Assembly (NCBI RefSeq): GCF_022346545.1
Contig: NZ_JAKRNU010000020.1
Location: forward strand, 1 to 38,271
Direction of reading: 5' to 3'
DNA: 38,271 nt
DNA from: Sporosarcina sp. ACRSM
Lineage (GTDB): Bacteria; Bacillota; Bacilli; Bacillales_A; Planococcaceae
Shown: positions 1 to 6,684 of the stretch, piece after piece
Layout of the letters: each line of letters begins with the position of its first letter
How positions within the stretch are numbered: the first letter of the stretch is position 1
The notes under the pieces: generated by a model
Told to the model about the DNA's origin: nothing
Seen by the model: the letters and a program-made list of their open reading frames with translations, nothing else
Databases searched by the model: none
Program-made: the position numbers and the translations under genes

Positions 1-68
1 TAGCCAAGCGGACCGGCAAGGTATTCCTGTACAACCATCAGTTTAAAAGATTCACTATATTTAGCCAT
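1..68 (-). CDS. IS3-family transposase OrfA, N-terminal fragment (runs off the edge)
   Basis: The reading frame starts at ATG 68-66 and encodes 22 whole residues beginning MAKYSESFKLMVVQEYLAG before leaving the window. This matches the N-terminal helix-turn-helix start of IS3/IS150-group OrfA proteins (a MxKYSxEFKLxVVxEYLxG pattern, from family knowledge). OrfA supplies the DNA-binding part of the OrfAB transposase made by -1 frameshifting. Whether the rest of the gene is intact cannot be seen. Confidence 0.75.
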   Translation of the reverse strand, partial: MAKYSESFKLMVVQEYLAGPLG

Positions 69-116
69 AATAAAACACCCCAAAAGTTAGATTTTGACTC
101 TAACTTTCGGGGTGCA
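1..116 (-). mobile_element. IS3-family insertion sequence, left end (partial)
   Basis: The left end of an insertion sequence runs off the window edge. Read on the minus strand, the outer end begins TGCACCCC at 116, followed by a 16-bp inverted repeat (114-99 and 91-76) and then the transposase start at 68. Many IS3/IS150-group elements begin with TG and place a hairpin between the terminal repeat and orfA, which can limit expression from outside promoters. The other end and any target duplication are outside the window. Confidence 0.75.
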
Positions 117-291
117 TATCATGTAGGGTGGTTTTCTTGTTTTCTAATACTTTCTTCCGAAAGATGAATGCGCTTGATTCACGCACGATCCCTTTCAGAA
201 TCTCTCTAACCTCAAGGAAGGCATCCTAATTGCACCGCATCCTGCGGTAACGGATGCATGACCTACATCCTGTAGGCCCAAAAGTTTCCAT
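100..291 (-). pseudogene. Small ORF with in-frame amber codon, truncated by the IS3 element
   Basis: A good ribosome site (AAAGGAGG at 301-309 region) precedes ATG 291-289. The frame gives 21 residues (METFGPTGCRSCIRYRRMRC then N), hits TAG at 228-226, then stays open for about 41 more codons with a protein-like, helix-forming run (EVREILKGIVRESSAFIF and on). It enters the IS end at 116 and stops at 102-100. This looks like a small gene broken by a nonsense codon and by the insertion. Alternatively the coding look is accidental and the stretch acts as a structured RNA, because its first part is dominated by two hairpins. I do not recognise a family. Confidence 0.3.
234..276 (-). ncRNA. Paired GGA-loop hairpins (CsrA-site-like)
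   Basis: Two perfect 6-bp hairpins stand side by side. Read on the minus strand they are CCTACA-GGA-TGTAGG (276-262) and ACCGCA-GGA-TGCGGT (248-234), each with exactly GGA in the loop. A third GGATGCC lies just downstream. GGA in a hairpin loop, with flanking ACA and TGT, is the recognised CsrA/RsmA binding signature. They lie just inside the start of the small ORF, 13 nt after its ribosome site. A regulatory RNA or a protein-binding leader is inferred. A dispersed repeat is the main alternative. Confidence 0.35.
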
Positions 292-442
292 GATTATCAC
301 CTCCTTTCCTTAACGGAAAGAAGAATGACAACCAATCCACCCTTACAATAGTCAGCTGTACTTTTAGTTTACCATAGTCAGAATAAATTTCGAACATATT
401 TTCTCATATTACTAATATCCACGTGAAAGTATTCAAACTGTA

Positions 443-484
443 TGAAAAACGCTCCCATCGATTCATTCGAAGGAGCGTTTTTCA
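443..484. terminator. Bidirectional terminator-like hairpin
   Basis: A 13-bp perfect stem (443-455 with 472-484) contains A5 and T5 runs at its base, so either strand gives a GC-rich stem ending in U. No complete gene on either side clearly uses it. It may serve the small ORF region or a gene lost to the insertion. Confidence 0.6.
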
Positions 485-490
485 TTTCAT

Positions 491-589
491 AACTTGCTTC
501 AGCAGGAGTCACCACTTCTATAAGTGACGGGAGGAATGCCAGAAATGCACTTTAATTAGTGGCAGTTCAAACCCCGGCTGAATCAAGTT
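491..589. repeat. Branched dyad element (candidate dispersed repeat or MITE)
   Basis: An outer 13-bp stem with one mismatch (491-503 with 577-589) encloses at least two inner hairpins: CACTT-CTAT-AAGTG at 513-526, extendable as GTCAC/GTGAC, and TGCCA/TGGCA at 537-541 with 560-564. The nested layout looks like a folded RNA or a transposon-derived palindromic repeat. Similar palindromic intergenic repeats seem familiar from Bacillales genomes, but I could not verify that here. Confidence 0.45.
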
Positions 590-609
590 AAGCCTCCGGC
601 GGATGTCAC

Positions 610-652
610 GGATTTTGAAAGGAATCAATTGCGCAAGCGCAATTCAAAATCC
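610..652. repeat. Long palindrome, cruciform-like
   Basis: The outer arms GGATTTTGAA (610-619) and TTCAAAATCC (643-652) share one axis with inner arms AATTGCGC (627-634) and GCGCAATT (637-644), with a 7-base bulge on one side. It sits just downstream of the proS stop and next to another palindrome at 658-679, so it may be part of the same intergenic repeat block. Confidence 0.5.
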
Positions 653-657
653 GGACG

Positions 658-679
658 CAATTACGCCAAGGCGTAATTG
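658..679 (-). terminator. Hairpin directly after proS (processing or termination)
   Basis: A perfect 10-bp stem (CAATTACGCC, 658-667, with GGCGTAATTG, 670-679) with a 2-base loop lies 2 nt past the proS stop codon. No U tract follows, so it is an mRNA-end stabiliser or repeat rather than a textbook intrinsic terminator. Confidence 0.4.
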
Positions 680-681
680 AT

Positions 682-2121
682 TTAGTAGGCACGGCCAAAC
701 CAAACCGTATGTTGCGCTTCTTTTCCACAGTTGATACAAGTGGATTTCTTCGCTGGTGGGTTGAATGGGATATTACGTGTTGTGAATTTCGTTTCTTCTT
801 TGACGTGTTCTTCACAAGCATCATCTCCACACCAACCTGCAAGGATCCATCCAGGAATTTCGCCTTTTTCTGTTGAGTCGGCAATATGCTTCGTCAATTG
901 TTCCAGTGAATCGACGTGTGTGTGGGAATGCTGTTCACGGAATGCACGTGCTTTTTCGAGTAAGCGTGTTTGCATCGTCTTTAATTCCGCTTCAATGCTA
1001 TCGACGATCGCAGCAAGATCGACTGCCACTTTTTCGTCTTCATCACGTGCTTTCATCAGTGCTTGGTTCTTTTCCAAGTCGCGTGGTCCAAGTTCCACTC
1101 GAACCGGTACCCCTTTTAGCTCCCATTCATTGAATTTGAAGCCTGGGGATTGATCGGAATCGTCCAAACGGACACGGATGCCTTTCGCCTTCAGTTCTGC
1201 AAACACTTCATCCAATTTCTCCATAATAGCAGGGTTTTTCTTCCATGGCCCTACTGGAATCAAAACAACTTGTGTCGGCGCAATACGTGGTGGAAGGACA
1301 AGACCTTGCTCATCACCATGCACCATGATGACAGAACCGATTAGACGTGTTGATGTTCCCCAAGATGTTGTATGAACAAATTCATGCTTGTTTTCTTTCG
1401 TTAAATATTTAATATCGAATGCTTCCGCAAACTTCGTTCCTAAATAATGGGAGGTTCCTGCTTGTACCGCTTTTCCGTCTTTCATCATCGCTTCGATGGA
1501 ATACGTATCGACAGCGCCCGCAAAACGCTCGGATGGTGTCTTTTGACCGTCGTATACAGGGATTGCAAGTAAATCTTCCACAACTTCTTTATAGATGTTG
1601 AGCATTTGCATCGTTTCGTGACGAGCTTCCTCTTCATCCGCGTGTGCCGTATGCCCTTCTTGCCATAAAAACTCAGACGTACGGATGAACGGCAATGTTT
1701 TCTTCTCCCAACGGAAGACGTTTGCCCATTGGTTGATCAGTACAGGAAGATCCCGATAACTTTTCACCCAATCGGAATAGAGATGCCCGATCATCGTTTC
1801 AGATGTAGGACGAAGGGCTAAGCGCTCTTCCAATTTTTCGCCCGCAGCTTCCGTCACCCAAGGCAGTTCTGGTGAAAATCCTTCAATATGATCTTTCTCT
1901 TTTTGGAAAAAATTCTCCGGAATGAGCATCGGGAAATAAGCATTGCGATGTCCCGTTTCTTTAAATCGTCTGTCCATTTCCGCTTGGATATGCTCCCAAA
2001 TTTCGTAGCCATCCGGTTTAAAAGCGATACACCCGCGAACCGGTGTATAGTCCATTAAATCCGCCTTTTGAATCGTGTCGATATACCATTTTGAAAAATC
2101 ATTTTGTTGCTGATTGGTCAT
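682..2121 (-). CDS. proS: Prolyl-tRNA synthetase, archaeal/eukaryotic type (ProS type 3)
   Basis: Charges tRNA-Pro with proline in the cytoplasm. The 479-residue protein has the class II core: motif 2 region around RTSEFLWQEGHTAH, motif 1 region PTSETMIGHLYSDWVKSYRDLP, the GTSHYLGTKF proline-binding stretch and motif 3 near HGDEQGLVLPPRIAPTQVV. The C-terminal domain ends with a Cys-rich segment (CGDDACEE, CINCG) and a terminal Tyr (WFGRAY), the hallmark of the archaeal/eukaryotic type, as in the second ProRS of some bacilli. It lacks the inserted editing domain of the standard bacterial type. The start is set by AGGAGGGG nine bases upstream. A T-box leader controls it. A second, bacterial-type ProRS could exist elsewhere in the genome. 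Confidence 0.97.
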   Translation of the reverse strand: MTNQQQNDFSKWYIDTIQKADLMDYTPVRGCIAFKPDGYEIWEHIQAEMDRRFKETGHRNAYFPMLIPENFFQKEKDHIEGFSPELPWVTEAAGEKLEERLALRPTSETMIGHLYSDWVKSYRDLPVLINQWANVFRWEKKTLPFIRTSEFLWQEGHTAHADEEEARHETMQMLNIYKEVVEDLLAIPVYDGQKTPSERFAGAVDTYSIEAMMKDGKAVQAGTSHYLGTKFAEAFDIKYLTKENKHEFVHTTSWGTSTRLIGSVIMVHGDEQGLVLPPRIAPTQVVLIPVGPWKKNPAIMEKLDEVFAELKAKGIRVRLDDSDQSPGFKFNEWELKGVPVRVELGPRDLEKNQALMKARDEDEKVAVDLAAIVDSIEAELKTMQTRLLEKARAFREQHSHTHVDSLEQLTKHIADSTEKGEIPGWILAGWCGDDACEEHVKEETKFTTRNIPFNPPAKKSTCINCGKEAQHTVWFGRAY

Positions 2122-2143
2122 TAAATTCCCCTCCTAAAATATC

Positions 2144-2263
2144 GAAAAGCGCAGGGCGCCCGTTTAGACGCGACAGGCATAAGTCGATTCAGCGACGTGG
2201 CGGTTTTTGCCACATAGCTGGATTGCTTATAACCCGAGCGTCTGGCGCCCGGAGCCTGGACAA
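2144..2263. repeat. ~120-bp imperfect palindromic intergenic repeat in the proS leader
   Basis: The element runs from GAAAAGCGC (2144) to TGGACAA (2263). The ends are partly complementary (GGCGCCCG near 2156 against GGCGCCCGGAGC near 2244). The middle holds GTGGC-N7-GCCAC (2197-2213). Its layout, starting GAAAAGCGC and ending in a CTGGAGC/TGGACAA-like edge with internal CATAAG and CTTATA, resembles a palindromic intergenic repeat I know from several Bacillaceae genomes. It lies between the T-box terminator and the proS ribosome site, so it is transcribed in the leader. Confidence 0.6.
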
Positions 2264-2510
2264 TGAAAAACACAAAGCTATCCCTCTACAAGGACGTCTT
2301 TGTGCTGAATGGACGTGGTACCACCTTACTTTAGCCTACCTGAATGTAAGCCCTCTAGACGTTTGGTAACGAAAACGACTCGGTTATGTTGGCATAACAT
2401 CTCGGTGGTAGGTTTCAATAAGAAGCGGTGATATAGCTCTCAGCAATACGCTATACTTTCTGGTTCACAATTCTTATTTACTTGGTCACGTCAAAGATTG
2501 CATATTAGTT
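2262..2510 (-). promoter_or_regulatory. T-box riboswitch leader of proS (tRNA-Pro)
   Basis: The conserved T-box core AAGGTGGTACCACG lies on the minus strand at 2328-2315. Further upstream are an AGTA motif, an AG-bulge-like segment and a GCTGAGAGC apical segment typical of Stem I. The stem AATAAGAA/TTCTTATT closes above a specifier loop reading GAAACCTA, so the specifier is plausibly CCU (2412-2410), a proline codon. The terminator stem CACAAAG/CTTTGTG (2304-2298 with 2277-2271) is followed by U5. Uncharged tRNA-Pro would favour the antiterminator and read-through into proS. Confidence 0.9.
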
Positions 2511-2516
2511 ATATAT

Positions 2517-2545
2517 AATATAGCAAACGTTGAATGCTTATACAA
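2517..2545 (-). promoter_or_regulatory. Sigma-A promoter of the proS T-box transcript
   Basis: On the minus strand TTGTAT (2545-2540), a 17-base spacer and TATATT (2522-2517) place transcription start near 2510, just upstream of the T-box Stem I. Confidence 0.6.
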
Positions 2546-2648
2546 TCCGGATGTGAGCCATTCGACGGATTATGGCAACCATTCAAAAATTCCGCCTTCA
2601 AAATGGTAAAATACTTATACGTGAATTTGTTGAATGAGGAGGTATATT

Positions 2649-3374
2649 TTGGGGACTGGATTTATTTTTGTATGTATTGTACTTATTGCTTCTATCCTTC
2701 AATCGAGTACAGGTTTTGGGTTCTCCATCATGGCAACACCTTTTTTGCTCATGTTATTTCGTCCACAAGAAGCTATACAAATCAACATTATCCTCTCTTT
2801 GATCATCTCAATCTCCCTCATTTTCAAGATACACAAGGAGATTGATTTCATCCTATTGAAAAGATTTGTTGTAGGGAGCATTGTTGGAGTACCTTTAGGT
2901 ATTTTCATCTTTGTTACGCTGAATATAAATGCATTAAAATTAGGAGTCAGCCTTCTTCTCATGCTTTTAACACTTTTACTCATATGCAACTTCAAGATTC
3001 AATCCACAGCATTCAGAGATTTCATTGTTGGCGGGGTATCAGGCATTTTAACGACGAGCATCGGGATGCCTGGACCTCCGTTATTGCTTTACTTAACAGG
3101 AACAGACACTGAAAAAGGGAAGCTAAGAGCTACAACATTAGCCTTTTACCTCTTTATCTATTTCGTCAGTCTCCTCACGCAAATAATCTTTACCGGAACA
3201 AACCAAGTGATATGGCAATCTAGTCTCTATGCTATTCCACTAGTGTTTGTTGGGTTATTTTTAGGTCAAATCATTTTCAAATGGCTGAACCAGCAGTTTT
3301 TCCGAGTGCTTACCTATATTCTTTTGATGATTGCAGGGATTTCGCTTTTACTTGAAAGTTTACGTTTGTTGTAG
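2649..3374 (+). CDS. TauE/SafE-type sulfite or anion exporter, membrane protein
   Basis: An integral membrane permease of the TauE/SafE family (TSUP), which moves sulfite, sulfoacetate or related organosulfur anions; the substrate here is unknown. About 241 residues and roughly eight hydrophobic helices, with the family's repeated glycine/proline signatures: QSSTGFGFSIMATPFLL early and GGVSGILTTSIGMPGPPLLLYL mid-protein. I chose TTG 2649 because the ribosome site GAGGAGG (2636-2642) overlaps the upstream in-frame ATG at 2634 and leaves a normal 6-base gap to the TTG. A terminator follows. It converges with another TSUP gene, but the two sequences are quite different. Confidence 0.8.
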   Translation: MGTGFIFVCIVLIASILQSSTGFGFSIMATPFLLMLFRPQEAIQINIILSLIISISLIFKIHKEIDFILLKRFVVGSIVGVPLGIFIFVTLNINALKLGVSLLLMLLTLLLICNFKIQSTAFRDFIVGGVSGILTTSIGMPGPPLLLYLTGTDTEKGKLRATTLAFYLFIYFVSLLTQIIFTGTNQVIWQSSLYAIPLVFVGLFLGQIIFKWLNQQFFRVLTYILLMIAGISLLLESLRLL

Positions 3375-3423
3375 TTATGTATCCCATTACCAGCATACCC
3401 ATTTCTAGCCCATAACGGTTGAG

Positions 3424-3458
3424 CTATCTCATTAAGCAATTAGTGAGATAGTCTTTTT
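3424..3458 (+). terminator. Rho-independent terminator of the plus-strand TauE/SafE gene
   Basis: Stem CTATCTCA (3424-3431) with TGAGATAG (3444-3451), followed by TCTTTTT. Confidence 0.85.
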
Positions 3459-3509
3459 AATGCTTGTCATAAGGCAAGCCTCTTTCCATACACATTGACC
3501 CATGTCAGG

Positions 3510-4244
3510 TCATCCAAAATACTCCACAACAATTTGCATGATTAGCAAAACCGTCACAGCCCGAAGAATCGGTTTGACCTGTTCTTTTTTCAATTTACGT
3601 GCGAGCCGAACACCAAGCTGTGCGCCGCTGACGGATCCAAGCATTAACGCAAGCGTCAAAGGCCAAATGATTTTCCCCGTCGAAATATAACTGATCGAGG
3701 CCCCGAAACAGCTTGAAAAAACCATAATCCGAGTCAGTCCGACAGCCCGCAAATAAGCTATTTTCAACCGTCCATATAAATACAAGGCAAGCGTCCCGCT
3801 TCCCGGACCAAACACGCCATCATAAATGCCGATCCCGTACAAGGAAGCAGCACTTTTTTTCGTGAACCGGAATCGCTCATTGCCATCGAAGTCCGCTTTC
3901 CCTAGAAAGGATGTGATAAATGCAAAACTCAACAACACGACCGCAATGATGATCAGCCATTCCTCTTTCAGATGGGATGCGATTACCCCACCGGTAATTC
4001 CGCCCGCCAGGCCGATTGGAACAACCGTCAGCGCTTCTTTGACCGTTACTTCCTTCTCTCTGTAAATCATAAAAAAACTGGAAAACGAGCCCACTGTATT
4101 TGATACTTTATTGGCCCCGATTGCAGAGTGAACCGGTACGCCCATCAACAACATAGCCGGCAGACTGATCAATCCACCGCCCCCTGCCAACGTGCCGAGC
4201 GTTGAGGCAGCAAAACCAATGATACAAAGCAAAATATATTCCAT
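3510..4244 (-). CDS. TauE/SafE-type anion exporter (second copy, minus strand)
   Basis: A second TSUP permease of 244 residues with about eight membrane helices. The N-terminal signature GTLAGGGGLISLPAML with following GxxxxAIGANK, and the C-terminal-half equivalent GIYDGVFGPGSGTLALYLY, are the inverted-repeat motifs typical of the YfcA-like branch. The start ATG 4244-4242 sits 6 bases after AAGAAGGA; an in-frame TTG six codons upstream has no ribosome site. It converges with the first TSUP gene. The substrate is not predictable from the sequence. Confidence 0.85.
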   Translation of the reverse strand: MEYILLCIIGFAASTLGTLAGGGGLISLPAMLLMGVPVHSAIGANKVSNTVGSFSSFFMIYREKEVTVKEALTVVPIGLAGGITGGVIASHLKEEWLIIIAVVLLSFAFITSFLGKADFDGNERFRFTKKSAASLYGIGIYDGVFGPGSGTLALYLYGRLKIAYLRAVGLTRIMVFSSCFGASISYISTGKIIWPLTLALMLGSVSGAQLGVRLARKLKKEQVKPILRAVTVLLIMQIVVEYFG

Positions 4245-4450
4245 ACGACATCCTTCTTTCAACGAAAACCTCTATAACACTAGCATAATCTTCCTTTAGT
4301 CATAAGTAAATTCAATTATCCAAATGAAAGGGCATTCGAAAAACAAATACAGATAATCCGGTAATGAAAAACAGATGTTTTTCAACTCATAAACCCCTCT
4401 CTCCTGCCATATAGTTAGTCAGTATGAATCGGCAATTGGAGGGGGATTTC

Positions 4451-4699
4451 ATGCAAACAAAAGAAAAGCGTTTACGGCGTGTCCAACGCCTCGCCCATGA
4501 AATCATGGATGAGATGAACCGGGCGAAAGAGCCAAGACCCTGTGAAACATTAAACCTTGTCATTGATAATCTATCTCGGGCCGTCGGGGATATTACCGAC
4601 CCATCCGGCAATTATTCGCTCCGTTATTTAGAAGAAAAAGTGGAAAATGCCCATTCTCTATTATTTCAAAACAGTAAGAGGGGGCGGATCCATTCCTAA
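4451..4699 (+). CDS. Small conserved-looking helical protein, unknown function
   Basis: An 82-residue, charged, mostly helical protein (MQTKEKRLRRVQRLAHEIMD at the start; a middle LNLVIDNLSRAVGDI; a tail rich in K/R) with no membrane segment or signal peptide. A strong GGAGGGGG ribosome site at 4438-4445 fixes the ATG at 4451 rather than the in-frame ATG at 4424. The coding bias and ribosome site make it convincing as a gene, but I recognise no family. It stands alone, convergent with the BASS symporter, sharing a bidirectional terminator. Confidence 0.6.
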   Translation: MQTKEKRLRRVQRLAHEIMDEMNRAKEPRPCETLNLVIDNLSRAVGDITDPSGNYSLRYLEEKVENAHSLLFQNSKRGRIHS

Positions 4700-4777
4700 T
4701 ATGCCTTGGCTCCCTCCGCGATCCAGTGTCAGAAAAATACCTCCTTAGCAAGACACCCTGATTGAATAAAGCGAAAA

Positions 4778-4811
4778 GCTCCAAGTTCTAGCTTACGTTA
4801 GAACTTGGAGC
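4778..4811. terminator. Bidirectional terminator between convergent genes
   Basis: A 13-bp perfect stem (4778-4790 with 4799-4811) with a 8-base loop; the minus-strand side is followed by TTTTCGCTTT and the plus side by CTTTACT. It serves the BASS gene and the small plus-strand gene. Confidence 0.8.
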
Positions 4812-4817
4812 CTTTAC

Positions 4818-5747
4818 TCATTTATCAGCTTTTTTGCTCCACCATGTTGCAAGCAACGAACCTGAAATATTATGCCAGACACTAAAGATGGCACTTGGTA
4901 CTGCGGCAAGTGGTGAAAAATGAGCTGCCGCCAATGCCGCACCAAGTCCGGAGTTCTGCATGCCCACCTCGATGGCAATGGCTTTCCGATCGGAATAGTC
5001 TAACTTCAATAGACGAGCAGCTAAATAACCTAACATATAGCCAAGAGAATTATGCAAAATAACAACTAATAAAATCAGCAAGCCCGTCTCCGCGATTTTC
5101 TGCTGACTTCCACTGACAACCGCCGCGACAATAGCAACAATTGCAATGACCGAAACAAGTGGCATTGCTTTTACACTTTGTTCCACTTGCTTGCGGAAAA
5201 GCATCTTGACAACAAGACCAAGGATAATAGGAATAAGGACAATTTTCACGACCGACAAGAACATGTCGCCAGCCGAAACTGGTAACCATTTACTCGCTAA
5301 CAATAAAATCAATGCCGGTGTTACAAATGGAGCCAATAAAGTCGTGCAAGATGTAATCGCAACGGATAAAGCCACATTTCCTCTCGCCAAAAAGGTCATA
5401 ACGTTAGACGAAGTACCACCAGGACAGCAACCTACAAGGATGACGCCAGCTGCGACTTCAGGCGGTAGTTTAAAGGCAACAGCGAGTCCGAAAGCAAGGA
5501 GCGGCATAATCGTAAATTGTGCCAGGACACCAATCGCCACATTTTTCGGCTGTTTCAATACCTCTCTAAAATCATCCACTGATAAGGTCATCCCCATACC
5601 GAACATAATGATTCCAAGCAGTATAGATATATAAGGTGCAATCCACGTAAAACCATCTGGTATAAAAAATGCCAATGCCGCAAATAACAATACCCACACT
5701 GCGAAAGTATTGCCCGCGAATTGGCTAATTCGATCTAATAGCTTCAT
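4818..5747 (-). CDS. Bile acid:sodium symporter (BASS) family transporter
   Basis: A 309-residue integral membrane protein with nine to ten hydrophobic helices. The BASS family couples Na+ to uptake of organic anions (bile acids, pantothenate or ketopantoate, pyruvate). Two family signatures are visible: CCPGGTSSNVMTFLARGNVALS in the first unwound helix (about residues 106-127) and EVGMQNSGLGAALAAAHF in the second (about 261-278), which form the Na+ sites. It resembles the YocS/PanS branch in length. The ATG follows AAGGAGG at a normal distance. It has its own promoter with an operator-like dyad. The substrate is uncertain. Confidence 0.9.
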   Translation of the reverse strand: MKLLDRISQFAGNTFAVWVLLFAALAFFIPDGFTWIAPYISILLGIIMFGMGMTLSVDDFREVLKQPKNVAIGVLAQFTIMPLLAFGLAVAFKLPPEVAAGVILVGCCPGGTSSNVMTFLARGNVALSVAITSCTTLLAPFVTPALILLLASKWLPVSAGDMFLSVVKIVLIPIILGLVVKMLFRKQVEQSVKAMPLVSVIAIVAIVAAVVSGSQQKIAETGLLILLVVILHNSLGYMLGYLAARLLKLDYSDRKAIAIEVGMQNSGLGAALAAAHFSPLAAVPSAIFSVWHNISGSLLATWWSKKADK

Positions 5748-5768
5748 TTATGCCAACCTCCTTAATGA

Positions 5769-5807
5769 TGTATAGAATGATTATACACATATCTCGGAGT
5801 TTTACAA
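5769..5807 (-). promoter_or_regulatory. Promoter of the BASS gene with a dyad over the -10
   Basis: TTGTAA (5807-5802), 16-base spacer and TATAAT (5785-5780) on the minus strand. TGTATA-N7-TATACA (5769-5787) overlaps the -10 and could be a repressor site; the regulator is unknown. Confidence 0.6.
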
Positions 5808-5821
5808 TAAGTAAAAAAACA

Positions 5822-5866
5822 GAAAAACGACAGACCTCTAAAGCTTGTAAATCCTCTTAGAATCTG
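5822..5866 (-). terminator. Likely terminator of the diguanylate cyclase gene
   Basis: An imperfect stem (CAGA/TCTG and CTAA/TTAG) starting at the stop codon is followed on the minus strand by U5. The stem is weak. Confidence 0.45.
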
Positions 5867-6519
5867 CCGCCCTCTTTCATCTCTTTTGCTTTGTACATCG
5901 CCCCATCGGCCATCCTCAACAATTCCTGCAACCTCTCCCCATCATCAGGATAGACAGAACCTCCAATGGAAGCACCGATCACAGGCAGATTGTCGACATT
6001 TCCCCCTTTCAGCTTCTGTAGAAGCCCTTCGATATAAACAGACTTGAAATCTTCTTGGCAGTCAGGGACAAGAATTACGAATTCATCCCCACCCCAGCGC
6101 GCTACCCAATCATCTTTCCTCCTGAAATCCTCCAAAATGGAAGCAACATGAACAAGCACTTCATCGCCTATCTGGTGACCGAAAGAATCGTTGATTTCCT
6201 TAAAGTTGTTCAAGTCCAGCATGATGATCCCAAGCTTCTTTTCTTCTTTTTTACACGTCGCTGCAAGCTTTCGAAAAGACCGCTCCAGTGTTCGACGATT
6301 ATAGGTATTTGTTAAAGGATCTTTCTCAGAATAGTATTTAGCACGATCAAACTGCTTGCCGCACCACCAAGCAATGGCTAAGAAAATAGCCGTCAATATA
6401 AAAAAATTCGCTTTGAAAGGCAATCCTAAATATTGATGGTAATAAAAATAACGAAGGAGATTGAAGAGACCAACGACTCCAACCGCAAAAATCCTTCCCT
6501 TATACCTCACAAACGTCAC
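5857..6519 (-). CDS. Membrane-anchored diguanylate cyclase (GGDEF)
   Basis: Makes cyclic di-GMP from two GTP. The 220-residue protein has two hydrophobic segments near residues 9-27 and 37-55, then a GGDEF domain with DPLTNTYNRR at 67-76, the metal-binding DLNNFKEIN at 102-110 and the intact active-site RWGGDEF at 141-147. An RxxD product-inhibition site (R134-D137) sits at the normal distance before GGDEF. The short N-terminal part gives no sensor domain, so input is unclear. It starts at GTG 6519 after a weak AAAGAAATGA ribosome site, with a short leader. It is divergent from a MarR-type gene across a palindrome. Confidence 0.9.
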   Translation of the reverse strand: MTFVRYKGRIFAVGVVGLFNLLRYFYYHQYLGLPFKANFFILTAIFLAIAWWCGKQFDRAKYYSEKDPLTNTYNRRTLERSFRKLAATCKKEEKKLGIIMLDLNNFKEINDSFGHQIGDEVLVHVASILEDFRRKDDWVARWGGDEFVILVPDCQEDFKSVYIEGLLQKLKGGNVDNLPVIGASIGGSVYPDDGERLQELLRMADGAMYKAKEMKEGGRF

Positions 6520-6544
6520 TCATTTCTTTATTGTGCTAAAGTAT

Positions 6545-6573
6545 ATTATAACATTTTGGTAGCGACCAAATCA
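6545..6573 (-). promoter_or_regulatory. Promoter of the GGDEF gene with a palindromic operator candidate
   Basis: On the minus strand TATAAT lies at 6550-6545 with a weak -35 (TGATTT, 6573-6568). TTTGGT-AGCG-ACCAAA (6555-6570) fills the spacer. A palindrome at this position would block RNA polymerase. The divergent MarR-type protein is the natural candidate binder. Confidence 0.5.
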
Positions 6574-6623
6574 TTACCTAGAACTGCAGATCATGAGTAA
6601 AATGCGACTGAAAGTCAACCAAA

Positions 6624-6652
6624 TTGACATCCAATAATGGATTCCGTATAGT
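6624..6652 (+). promoter_or_regulatory. Near-consensus sigma-A promoter of the MarR-type gene
   Basis: TTGACA (6624-6629), a 17-base spacer and TATAGT (6647-6652) put transcription start near 6659, downstream of the GTG at 6655. This rules out the longest reading frame and supports the TTG start at 6685. Confidence 0.85.
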
Positions 6653-6684
6653 TAGTGGCGAAGATCGTGATCGGGGTGAATCGT

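Noticed and set aside
606..884. Minus-strand 92-codon ORF overlapping the proS end
   Set aside because: It overlaps the C-terminal end of proS out of frame, with no family signature or ribosome site, and contains the palindromes.
731..1153. Plus-strand ORFs antisense to proS
   Set aside because: Opposite strand of a clear proS; Ser/Arg-rich products are typical shadow translation.
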